Shown here: one piece after another, positions 1-6,486 of the stretch
Position numbering within the stretch: the stretch's first letter is position 1
Layout: every line of letters begins with the position of its first letter
Source: Bacteroidota bacterium
Lineage (GTDB): Bacteria; Bacteroidota; Kryptoniia; Kryptoniales; JAKASW01
Direction of reading: 5' to 3'
Assembly (NCBI GenBank): GCA_021796055.1
Contig: JAJYOS010000187.1
Coordinates: 1-9,373, forward strand
Length of the DNA stretch: 9,373 nt
Made by a program: the position numbers and the translations under genes
The notes under the pieces: generated by a model
Seen by the model: only the letters and a program-made list of their open reading frames with translations
Told to the model about the DNA's origin: nothing
Database searches by the model: none

Positions 1-21
1 ATCTAGATTCCTTTTCTCGTT

Positions 22-720
22 ATGAATCGGTCAGACTCTCCTCAGGAAATCACGATTTCGTTCAAGTTCGGATTCCCGGCATACGACTCTCTTGGCAATT
101 TAAGCATGCAATATAATGACACGTTGATGGCTCGCGAGCATTCATGCCAACAATGGCTGCGGGGATTTCCTCAGAGATTTATTATCAACCCAGGACAAGA
201 GCAGGTGGTCCGACTCTTGGTTACGGGCCCAGCAGATATCCCGGACGGTGAATATTGGACGAGATTGGTCACGAGCTCGACACCTCAGGCAAAGGCCATC
301 GACACGGCGGGGAGCGGCATTAGGACGAGTATCACCTTCATCCTTCAACAGGTTACTACCGTCATCTACAAGAAGGGCTATGTTAACACAACTGTTGATA
401 TCGGGAAAGTTGATACAATCCCTGATTCTACGGCAATGGGTCTGATGGCGCACGTTTCCCACGGAGGGAATTCTCCATTTTTCGGCACGATGTCGATAGT
501 CGTAAAGGACGGCGCGGGCAGAAGCGTCTACACAAATGAGGAGGTCCTCGCCATTTACCAAAGCGCTGCATTTATAAGATTCACCGTGCCTCTTTCCGAT
601 TTACACGCCGGCAACTATACTGCTGAATTTAAACTGGAATCTAAAAGGAATGATATTGCGAGTGAAGACCTGCTAAAGATTCCAGCAGTCGAGAAAACGA
701 TTAGTTTCAGCATCCAGTAG
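22..720 (+). CDS. PapD-like periplasmic pilus chaperone, N-terminus missing or disrupted
   Basis: Probable chaperone that would cap pilus subunits in the periplasm and deliver them to the usher encoded next. The visible 232 residues fit two Ig-like domains. Residues 51-67 (QRFIINPGQEQVVRLLV) match the strand and loop before the chaperone 'PG-Q-vR' hallmark. Residues 73-83 (IPDGEYWTRLV) match strand F, and residues 104-117 form an alternating hydrophobic strand like G1, which donates to subunits. Residues 118-232 would be domain 2. The ATG at 22 is not a convincing start: there is no signal peptide, and NRSDSPQEITISF already looks like strand B, so strand A and the export signal should lie upstream. 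The frame is closed by TAG at 4-6, with only IPFLV between. The gene is therefore probably 5'-truncated by a nonsense mutation, an upstream frameshift or a sequence error. By eye, the lysine that PapD has in G1 is absent, as may be expected of a divergent family. The assignment rests on motifs and on the usher 115 bp downstream. Confidence 0.72.
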   Translation: MNRSDSPQEITISFKFGFPAYDSLGNLSMQYNDTLMAREHSCQQWLRGFPQRFIINPGQEQVVRLLVTGPADIPDGEYWTRLVTSSTPQAKAIDTAGSGIRTSITFILQQVTTVIYKKGYVNTTVDIGKVDTIPDSTAMGLMAHVSHGGNSPFFGTMSIVVKDGAGRSVYTNEEVLAIYQSAAFIRFTVPLSDLHAGNYTAEFKLESKRNDIASEDLLKIPAVEKTISFSIQ

Positions 721-786
721 TTGCGCATCATTCCGTAGGGTGTCTTTCCTTAAAGGTCTCGTTGGCAGGTTGGCAAAAAGAATTAC

Positions 787-835
787 GTGGGAGTAGCAAA
801 TCCGCGCGCGAAGGTATTTTTGGGTAGGCGTTCTT
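787..835 (+). other. Disrupted or non-canonical 5' end of the usher gene
   Basis: In the usher frame, the codons from 800 to 835 read IRARRYFWVGVL and run straight into VTLLAASSAAAG, together a good signal peptide (basic n-region, hydrophobic core, Ala-rich cleavage site). No ATG, GTG or TTG opens that stretch: the frame is closed by TAG at 794-796, and the only candidate near the left edge is ATC at 800, which has GGGAG (789-793) six bases upstream. Alternatively, GTG at 787 opens MGVANPRAKVFL in another frame. Removing one base from the T5G3 run at 817-824 would join it to VGVLVTLLAASSAAAG, also a complete signal peptide. The start at GTG 836 leaves only a short, uncharged hydrophobic leader. 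Confidence 0.6.
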
Positions 836-3800
836 GTGACATTACTCGCTGCTTCCAGCGCAGCAGCGGGATCCGAGGAATCTCCTGTAAAGGCAGTCCC
901 CGGGAATTCGCAGGCAGAGGAAATATATCTATCTTTTACCTTCAGCGGATTGGTCAACACCGTAATTACAGCCCTCTATCTCAACGACTCCGTTTATGTT
1001 CCAGTTAGTGCGGTCTTCAAGCAGCTGAGGGTTGACAACTCTTTGGACTTGCGCTCGAAAACGCTCAAGGGATTTTACACAGCCCCCTCAGATAAATATC
1101 AGATTGACTTTGCAGCAGGTGTTGCGAGAGTCGGAGGGAAAGAAATCAGGTTCGACACTTCAACGGTAATAGCAGGTCAACTCGATTTTTATGCGTTGCC
1201 GTCATTCTTCAGGAAAATATTTGGCCTGAATTTCAGTGTCGATTTCAGTTCTCTCTCCTTATCGCTCACTACCGATCAGAAATTGCCAATTGTCGAGGAT
1301 TACAAGAGACAAATACGGAGGCGATACGAGCTTTTCTCACCCACGGGGAACTTGCTCCAGGCACCGCTGGCCTTCCCGAGAAAAAGGAATCTATTGAATG
1401 GCGGCGTGCTTGATTATTCGTTGTCGGCCTATGATGGCGCGGGACGGTCGAATTATAATTACGAGCTTACCGGTGGCGCAGAGATTCTCGGAGGCGAGAC
1501 TCAGGGTAGCGTGCTTGGTGCCTTCGTGGGGAACACTTCGAGCATCTACTCGAGCACCTTCAGCTGGAAGTACGCCGTCGATTCTTCGGTTTACTTAACA
1601 TACGCCGCACTTGGAAACCTTTCCTCGGACGGCTTGACATCGTACGGATACCGCGGCGCACAGATATCCAATGAACCCCTTGCCGTCAGAACGCTTTTCG
1701 GGGAGTATACAGTAAGAGCTCAAACAAGCCCTAACTGGGACGTTGATCTCTATGTGAACGGTCAATTCGTCGGCTACAAGCGCGCTGATGCGCAGGGAAA
1801 AGCCGAATTCTCTATCCCTCTGGTATACGGGACTTCGTTCATACAGCTTAAGTACTACGGCCCGAACGGGGAATTCAATGAGACGGACAGAAGACTGCAG
1901 ATACCCTTTTCCTTCGTTCCGGCCGGACAAGTCAACTACACCATCAGCGGCGGAAAACTGAACAACACTGACTATAATTTCTTATCGGGAAATGTCGCGT
2001 TTGGGGTAACTGACTGGATGAGCGACAAGATCGGAATGGACTATCTGGACAGCCCGCTCTTTTCAAAGCCACTCCTCTATAACTCGCTATATCTGAGGCT
2101 GGGATCGGAGTACACGATGAGCATCGACGCCGCTCCGTCTGCGTTCTACAGGTCAACCTTCAACGCCCTATACGCGTCCCAGGCAGCCTTCGATGTGATG
2201 TATACGCAGTACCGTCAGAATTTGCTCTATAACCCGAGCATGCAGACCCAACAGGCGCAGGCGGATGCATACCTGCCCTTCTCAATCGGGAGTACCAATT
2301 TCAATTTCAGGATGGCTGGAAACGCCCAGGAATTCATGGGGGGTCAGAAATCTTTCAGCTATTCCGGTTATTTTTCGACGAGCCTGTCGCAGCTCAACGC
2401 ATCGATCGGTTATCTCAAATCGATCATCGATTATGGCAGCGCGACCTATAATAGCTACAGTCTCACCGGGACGATACTCTACTCATTCTTCTTCAGGCAG
2501 GGTCCTTTTAATCTACTGAACGGGACACTTCTCAACGTGAATGGTAGATACGGTGTACTGAAGAACTCTCTCGACAACATTTCATTTCAACTCACCAGGA
2601 ATATTCAGCAGTACATACAAATAGCCTTCTCAGCTGAAAGGGATTACATAAACAGGGCGACGACTTTCAATCTGCAAATCATAGCCGACCTCCCGTTCAC
2701 ACGGTCCACGACCTCCGCGCAGTTCCACAACCGCTCCGGATATTATACTGAGAACGTCAGCGGCTCCGTTGGTTTCGACAGCAATTACGGAAAGTTCTTG
2801 TTCAACGATCTAGGCTGGGTAGGGCATTCAGCTGCGTCGATAAGAATGTTTGTCGACGCTAACGGCAACGGGAAATATGACGAGGGAGAAAAGGTCATAA
2901 GGGAAGGAAACGTCCCTTTGAGACAAGCCGTGTCTACGGAGAGATCGAATGACGGGATCATTAGAGACTGGAATCTCCTTCCTTACACTCAGTACAGTGC
3001 AGATGTAGACATAAACTCCATCAGAAACCCTTTATGGATACCGGAGAAGAGCTCATTCTCATTTATTACGGATCCCGATTCTTACAAGAAAATCGATGTG
3101 CCTTTCTTTGTCGGAGGAGTAATTGACGGCCACGTACTGAAGTCGCAAGACGGGAAATTGTCCGCGATTTCCGGACTGACCCTGGAATTAAAATCGGTGT
3201 CCGGAGAATTCAATAGGAGTATCACTGTTTTCTACGACGGCAGTTTCTATTATATGGGACTTCCGCCGGGCAGGTATGAGGCGTATGTGGACTCCAGCCA
3301 GCTTGCAGTTCTCGGTGTCTATTCGGATCCGGCCAAACTGCTATTTGATGTCAAGCCGACGAAGAACGGCGATTATGTCGAAGGACTCAAGATAATATTG
3401 AGGGACAGGAAGCCTCAGGAATCCGCCCAGTCTAAGGAAAAACCGCCTGCTGAAACTCTGATCAGAACATCGGCCAAGTCGTCCCGGCCTGCGGGAAAAT
3501 CCCCCGCTCGCAATGCAGTTGTGCCGCAGGCTCAGACAACACGTTCCGTTGTTATTCCTGCCCGGTTCTCCGTGCAGATAGGATCCTTCAAGAGCCGGGG
3601 TCGTGCCACGCTATTTGCCGAAGAGGCGAGGGCAAGAACCGGTATGAAATTCGGAACGCACTTCAACGTCAAATTGGGTTTGTATGTCGTGCAAACAAAG
3701 AGGATGGACGGCAAGGAGGGGGCGTTGAATGTGCTTAGGACAATCATCAGACAGACTCGTTACAGGGACGCATTTATCGTGTCATCCTCTGACCAGGGGA

Positions 3801-4285
3801 CGAACTATTTGTTTTCGATCCAGGTCGCCGCTTTCCATTCAATGACTGCTGCCAAGGAATATTCAAGCAGGATTCTCAAGGAAAACGGCATGCAGTCTAT
3901 TGTTCAGTTCGGACGGTCTACGCAGCTTTTTTCGGTAATGATAGGACTCTTCAATAGCAGAAGAGAATGCGAGGAGGCAGCGGATACTTTGAAGAAGACT
4001 CCCGGATACAGCGGTGCTTTTGTAACGGTTTATGGTTTGGAACGGACAAAGGATCTGTTCACGGTACTCCTTGGGACGTTCTTGAATCACAATTCTGCCG
4101 TAAACTTCGCCGCCGAATTTCAAAGACGTACCGGTCTTACTGCACTCATAGACTTCGATAATGAGACGATGAAATTCATGGTAATTACACCGACATACCA
4201 GACCAGAGCAGAAGCATCGGCAGCACTGAAGCTGATCCAAGCTTTTGAGGGGTACTCATCATCCCGCCTGATCTCACTCCCCTGA
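836..4285 (+). CDS. Fimbrial usher-like outer-membrane protein fused to three SPOR domains
   Basis: Likely outer-membrane pore that receives chaperone-bound subunits and exports them. Residues are counted from GTG 836. Residues 12-30 are the region after signal cleavage. Residues 30-150 form a small N-terminal domain with two repeats of the type 'V-x-VP-x-x-x-V/F-x-x-L', ending at LPI. Residues 185-280 and 366-660 are rich in alternating aromatic/hydrophobic strands, as in a beta-barrel. Residues 281-365 form a plug-like Ig domain (W301-DVDLYVNGQFVG, then YGTSFIQLKYYGPNGE, then PFSFVPAGQVNY). Residues 664-757 are SdrD/B-like with an EF-hand-type loop at 674-685. Residues 758-856 resemble a carboxypeptidase regulatory domain. 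Residues 857-909 are a basic Pro/Ser/Ala linker. Residues 910-984, 991-1066 and 1073-1148 are three SPOR domains (starts FSVQIGSF, FSIQVAAF, FTVLLGTF). SPOR domains bind glycan strands lacking stem peptides. At 1149 aa it is much longer than FimD/PapC (about 830-880). The usher call rests on the plug-like region, the barrel and the chaperone neighbour. The start is uncertain. Confidence 0.72.
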   Translation: MTLLAASSAAAGSEESPVKAVPGNSQAEEIYLSFTFSGLVNTVITALYLNDSVYVPVSAVFKQLRVDNSLDLRSKTLKGFYTAPSDKYQIDFAAGVARVGGKEIRFDTSTVIAGQLDFYALPSFFRKIFGLNFSVDFSSLSLSLTTDQKLPIVEDYKRQIRRRYELFSPTGNLLQAPLAFPRKRNLLNGGVLDYSLSAYDGAGRSNYNYELTGGAEILGGETQGSVLGAFVGNTSSIYSSTFSWKYAVDSSVYLTYAALGNLSSDGLTSYGYRGAQISNEPLAVRTLFGEYTVRAQTSPNWDVDLYVNGQFVGYKRADAQGKAEFSIPLVYGTSFIQLKYYGPNGEFNETDRRLQIPFSFVPAGQVNYTISGGKLNNTDYNFLSGNVAFGVTDWMSDKIGMDYLDSPLFSKPLLYNSLYLRLGSEYTMSIDAAPSAFYRSTFNALYASQAAFDVMYTQYRQNLLYNPSMQTQQAQADAYLPFSIGSTNFNFRMAGNAQEFMGGQKSFSYSGYFSTSLSQLNASIGYLKSIIDYGSATYNSYSLTGTILYSFFFRQGPFNLLNGTLLNVNGRYGVLKNSLDNISFQLTRNIQQYIQIAFSAERDYINRATTFNLQIIADLPFTRSTTSAQFHNRSGYYTENVSGSVGFDSNYGKFLFNDLGWVGHSAASIRMFVDANGNGKYDEGEKVIREGNVPLRQAVSTERSNDGIIRDWNLLPYTQYSADVDINSIRNPLWIPEKSSFSFITDPDSYKKIDVPFFVGGVIDGHVLKSQDGKLSAISGLTLELKSVSGEFNRSITVFYDGSFYYMGLPPGRYEAYVDSSQLAVLGVYSDPAKLLFDVKPTKNGDYVEGLKIILRDRKPQESAQSKEKPPAETLIRTSAKSSRPAGKSPARNAVVPQAQTTRSVVIPARFSVQIGSFKSRGRATLFAEEARARTGMKFGTHFNVKLGLYVVQTKRMDGKEGALNVLRTIIRQTRYRDAFIVSSSDQGTNYLFSIQVAAFHSMTAAKEYSSRILKENGMQSIVQFGRSTQLFSVMIGLFNSRRECEEAADTLKKTPGYSGAFVTVYGLERTKDLFTVLLGTFLNHNSAVNFAAEFQRRTGLTALIDFDNETMKFMVITPTYQTRAEASAALKLIQAFEGYSSSRLISLP

Positions 4286-4294
4286 AAGATTAAC

Positions 4295-4333
4295 GAAACC
4301 TTCGGCGAAGGCCATACCGACGAAGAAGGTTTC
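4295..4333 (+). terminator. Overlapping hairpins after the usher gene, possible terminator or attenuator
   Basis: GAAACCTTC (4295-4303) pairs with GAAGGTTTC (4325-4333). A competing tight hairpin, CCTTC-GGC-GAAGG (4299-4311), uses the same left arm. The pair begins 10 bases after the usher stop codon. No strong T-run follows, so intrinsic termination is not certain; a switch between the two folds or a processing site upstream of the small secreted gene is also possible. Confidence 0.35.
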
Positions 4334-4393
4334 CTCCATCAAGAGACTTCCGCCTTCATCAGACCGCTGCCCCAACCCAAGTGCCATCCTTCG

Positions 4394-4431
4394 CAGGTAA
4401 TTTTTTCATGTAATTGAGAAAGAGTTACCTG
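4394..4431 (+). promoter_or_regulatory. Inverted repeat CAGGTAA/TTACCTG upstream of the small secreted gene
   Basis: A 7-bp inverted repeat (4394-4400 and 4425-4431) flanks an AT-rich core with six T and TAATTG. It lies 140 bases before the ATG at 4571. Its form suits an operator around a promoter. I see no convincing -35/-10 pair, so this is tentative. The rest of 4334-4570 shows no gene: the open frame that begins at TTG 4414 is out of frame with the secreted protein and has no recognisable content. Confidence 0.25.
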
Positions 4432-4570
4432 AACGCGGGTCTGAGAAAAGCCGCCTGGCTAAAGGGCGACTCTGTAACTAACGTAGAATCAATAGAATAT
4501 AGGGGCGGCCGGCTCTTTCGTCTAATGAAACTCGTTTGGCATTGTCTTAGAAGCTTTGTGCTCAGAGACA

Positions 4571-4930
4571 ATGAAACATACGTTGAAGATATTGCCGCTC
4601 TTGACCTTCGCCGGTTTGGTGCTTTTTGCTTCGACATCAAGTGCCCAGGTGGCTGCAGCGATTACAGTCTCGGTCACTGTTATCCCTGCGCCGGAAGTGG
4701 ACTTTTCTCCGGTCAGCCTCAAAGATGCTTCAGTGATAGCGACAGGAAATGTCCTATCGGCAGAACCAGGGATTACGCTCCGCGGTTCAAGCAATGTCCT
4801 GGTCCGGTTGGATCGTACCAAGGGTGACGAACATGCCGAGATTAACTTTCAACAGCCCGGTGTGAGAACCATCACGGCAAAAGAGCTGCGAGATGTCAAG
4901 CGTGTCGAGATAATCTATCTCGGCAGCTGA
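4571..4930 (+). CDS. Small secreted beta-rich protein, candidate pilus subunit
   Basis: A 119-residue protein whose ATG at 4571 gives a textbook signal peptide: K2-K6 basic start, hydrophobic core ILPLLTFAGLVLFA (7-20), and probable cleavage after STSSA (A25). The frame is open to a TTG at 4556, but the ATG is preferred because the signal peptide begins there. The ribosome site is weak (AGAGA at 4564-4568). The mature part, about 94 residues, has no cysteine and starts with an alternating stretch, ITVSVTVIPAP (31-41), that could serve as a donor strand. It ends in a strand-like RVEIIYLGS. Following the chaperone and usher on the same strand, it could be a subunit or tip/adaptor component. It is shorter than usual DUF4402 or spore-coat-U-type subunits (about 140-160 aa), and I recognise no family motif. 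The secretion call is firm; the pilin role is inferred from context only. Confidence 0.7.
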   Translation: MKHTLKILPLLTFAGLVLFASTSSAQVAAAITVSVTVIPAPEVDFSPVSLKDASVIATGNVLSAEPGITLRGSSNVLVRLDRTKGDEHAEINFQQPGVRTITAKELRDVKRVEIIYLGS

Positions 4931-5005
4931 GAAATATCTTCTTCGGTAAATTCATGTTACAGCGTTGCCCCTTTTGTATGGACGACGTGCAGAGCACTTA
5001 AGAAT

Positions 5006-5036
5006 ACTTAACTATTCCGGTTCGTTAAGTACGAAC
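5006..5036 (+). promoter_or_regulatory. Nested inverted repeats upstream of the PAS gene
   Basis: ACTTAAC (5006-5012) is the reverse complement of GTTAAGT (5024-5030). Overlapping it, GTTCGT (5020-5025) pairs with ACGAAC (5031-5036). An additional ACTTAA at 4996-5001 makes a direct repeat of the first arm. The two hairpins share bases and cannot both form. They lie 65 to 95 bases before the PAS start codon, a sensible place for an operator or a 5'-leader switch. I see no confident -10/-35 pair. Confidence 0.35.
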
Positions 5037-5054
5037 GGCACCGGACAATTGCTG

Positions 5055-5073
5055 CCCCTGAGATGCGGAGGGG
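5055..5073 (+). repeat. Small leader hairpin CCCCT/AGGGG
   Basis: CCCCT (5055-5059) and AGGGG (5069-5073) flank nine bases; flanking CTG and CAG could extend the stem with a mismatch. It lies 27 bases before the PAS start codon and just upstream of the AAGGA at 5087-5091. It may be part of the leader structure of that gene. Confidence 0.22.
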
Positions 5074-5100
5074 TCGGCAGAGTTGCAAGGATGATGCGAC

Positions 5101-5553
5101 GTGGCTAAAGAAAATATCACATTCGATTCGTTCAAGGTTCTTCAGAAGGTCAAAGTCCCGCTTCTTATCACGGATTCGGACCTGACACTAATTTACGCTA
5201 ACGAATACGCGGTAGAGACTCTTCCTCTGATTTTGAGACCCGGTGAGAAGATCGAGGTGGACGAATTTTTGCAGCACGAGGACTCTCCGGGATTCGATCA
5301 TATGGCGTCGGAGTGCAAGATTCAGGGTGGAAGTGTAGGGACCCTCAAGCAGAGAGGCGTCGAGAAATACTACAGAGTTGTGGCTTACCAGATGAACGGC
5401 GACGAAGGCGGGATCGTCTTCCAGTTCGATGATATTTCACAGTTGCGAATCCTGGAGAACCATATGTATGAACATCTGATCGACCTCTATAACCAGCTGG
5501 AGGCGCTGCAGCGGGAAATCACCGAGCTCCGTGCGAGAGCATTGAGGTCGTAG
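5101..5553 (+). CDS. Stand-alone PAS-domain protein with C-terminal coiled coil
   Basis: Probable soluble cytoplasmic sensor or adaptor of 150 residues. Residues 8-118 form one PAS domain. The first strands VPLLITDSDLTLIYAN (19-34) are the usual 'i-l-i-t-D-x-d-x-x-I-x-x-x-N' opening, and YYRVVAYQM with GGIVFQFDDIS (90-113) are the closing strands and the 'D-I-S/T' exit. Residues 114-147 are a heptad-like helix (LENHMYEHLIDLYNQLEAL) typical of a dimerising signalling helix. No kinase, cyclase, GGDEF or DNA-binding domain follows, so the output must come from a partner or the protein acts by binding. No conserved heme or flavin residue is obvious. The start is GTG at 5101 with AAGGA nine bases upstream; the ATG codons at 5091 and 5094 are in another frame. 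It is the last + strand gene here and converges on the hemerythrin gene. A role in redox or oxygen sensing beside a hemerythrin is tempting but unproven. Confidence 0.82.
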   Translation: MAKENITFDSFKVLQKVKVPLLITDSDLTLIYANEYAVETLPLILRPGEKIEVDEFLQHEDSPGFDHMASECKIQGGSVGTLKQRGVEKYYRVVAYQMNGDEGGIVFQFDDISQLRILENHMYEHLIDLYNQLEALQREITELRARALRS

Positions 5554-5561
5554 CTAGTCTC

Positions 5562-5588
5562 CTGCCTGCGAACACGCTTCGCAGGCAG
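5562..5588. terminator. Perfect 11-bp hairpin between convergent genes
   Basis: CTGCCTGCGAA (5562-5572) pairs perfectly with TTCGCAGGCAG (5578-5588) around the loop CACGC. It lies 8 bases after the PAS stop and 19 bases before the hemerythrin stop, so it can act on both transcripts. Neither side has a long T-run. A second small hairpin, CTGAC/GTCAG (5596-5600 and 5606-5610), overlaps the hemerythrin stop codon. Bidirectional termination or 3'-end protection is likely. Confidence 0.6.
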
Positions 5589-5606
5589 AGTCGCACTGAC
5601 GGCCTG

Positions 5607-6473
5607 TCAGACTTTCATAAACCTATCCAGGCACTCCTTGAAAACTTTCTCCTTCTCTCCCCGGGGCAGTTCACGGTTTATCATCGGGTAGAGTATCAAC
5701 TCCTCCTTCTTGTTGTGAACGGTTAGTTTCCCAATCAGCTCGTGAAGAACATCGAACGCCCTTGTTACGCCGTCCTTGTCAGAGGGAGAGGGAAGGTACG
5801 AGGTTATGATCTGGTGTTCCTGGATCATGACGTTCACCGGTCCCAAGTGGTCGGGGGTTGTGTGCTCACCGAAGGCCGGGAAAAGGACGGTTTCTTCCAG
5901 CTCGATATGATTAAGAAGCTGTGTCCTCATTATGGAATAGTATTCCGCAGACTTCCCCGGGTCTCCCTTCGAACTCTTTATTTGCGATAAATTGAGATCA
6001 ATTCTTTTGTGGTCGTACTCGAAGAGCGACCACACGTCTGATTTTTTCTTTTCCGCTTCTATCTGGTGAGCTTCACCGATAAGAGATTCCAGCTCCTCCT
6101 CGGTAATTTTCTTGCTGATCCGCGGCATCAGCGTGTTTTCTTCTTCTCCGAAATGCTTGTTCAGCAGGGCTAAGAAGTTATGAATCTCCGCAGTCAGTGT
6201 GCCTGCTTCTCCGCGTGAGAAGGCGGCATCGATCACGTCGAGAGAATGTTTGATCTCTTTATGTTCGTGAATCATGTTGTTTACGAAATTCGGATCGTCA
6301 TCAACCGTATACAACGTTACCTCTTCCGCCTCGGCGTGTGATACCAGGTATTCGTTGCAATAGGCTAGGAGCAGTGAAGTATCGGCCGGATTCTTCGTCG
6401 CCCTTTCAGCCAATGACTTGATCGTGCTTATCAGCTTTTCATGATGAATATGGAGCTTTTCGAGCGGTCCCAT
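5607..6473 (-). CDS. Protein with two tandem hemerythrin (HHE) domains
   Basis: A 288-residue cytoplasmic four-helix-bundle protein with two HHE cation-binding domains, which bind di-iron and serve in oxygen binding, NO/O2 sensing or iron-sulfur repair in related proteins. Domain 1 (about 1-135) has H10/H11, H46-x3-E50, the EH pair at 70-71, and H107-x3-E111. Domain 2 (about 148-285) has H155, H189-x3-E193, the EH pair at 219-220, and H253-x3-E257. The metal-ligand pattern is thus complete in both. The linker 120-147 is charged and helical. No signal peptide or membrane segment is seen. The ATG at 6473 is preceded by a perfect AGGAGG (6486-6481) seven bases away. It is transcribed alone, toward the PAS gene. 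The role could be oxygen storage, detoxification or sensing; nothing in the window decides among these. Single-domain YtfE/RIC is a different arrangement, and the RIC N-terminal ScdA domain is absent. Confidence 0.9.
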   Translation of the reverse strand: MGPLEKLHIHHEKLISTIKSLAERATKNPADTSLLLAYCNEYLVSHAEAEEVTLYTVDDDPNFVNNMIHEHKEIKHSLDVIDAAFSRGEAGTLTAEIHNFLALLNKHFGEEENTLMPRISKKITEEELESLIGEAHQIEAEKKKSDVWSLFEYDHKRIDLNLSQIKSSKGDPGKSAEYYSIMRTQLLNHIELEETVLFPAFGEHTTPDHLGPVNVMIQEHQIITSYLPSPSDKDGVTRAFDVLHELIGKLTVHNKKEELILYPMINRELPRGEKEKVFKECLDRFMKV

Positions 6474-6480
6474 CTATACA

Positions 6481-6486
6481 CCTCCT
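6481..6486 (-). promoter_or_regulatory. Strong Shine-Dalgarno site of the hemerythrin gene
   Basis: AGGAGG on the minus strand, seven bases before the ATG at 6473. It fixes the start of the hemerythrin gene and shows that this organism uses classical Shine-Dalgarno sites. Confidence 0.85.

Noticed and set aside
425..738. PTA-like C-terminal part of the malic enzyme as an active phosphotransacetylase (residue numbers of the protein)
   Set aside because: The fusion to a malic enzyme is the standard MaeB arrangement, where this domain is regulatory; nothing visible argues for an active transferase.
4414..4827. A 137-codon frame starting at TTG 4414
   Set aside because: It overlaps the secreted protein out of frame, starts with a rare codon, and shows no domain or signal; the 4571 gene with its signal peptide is far better supported.
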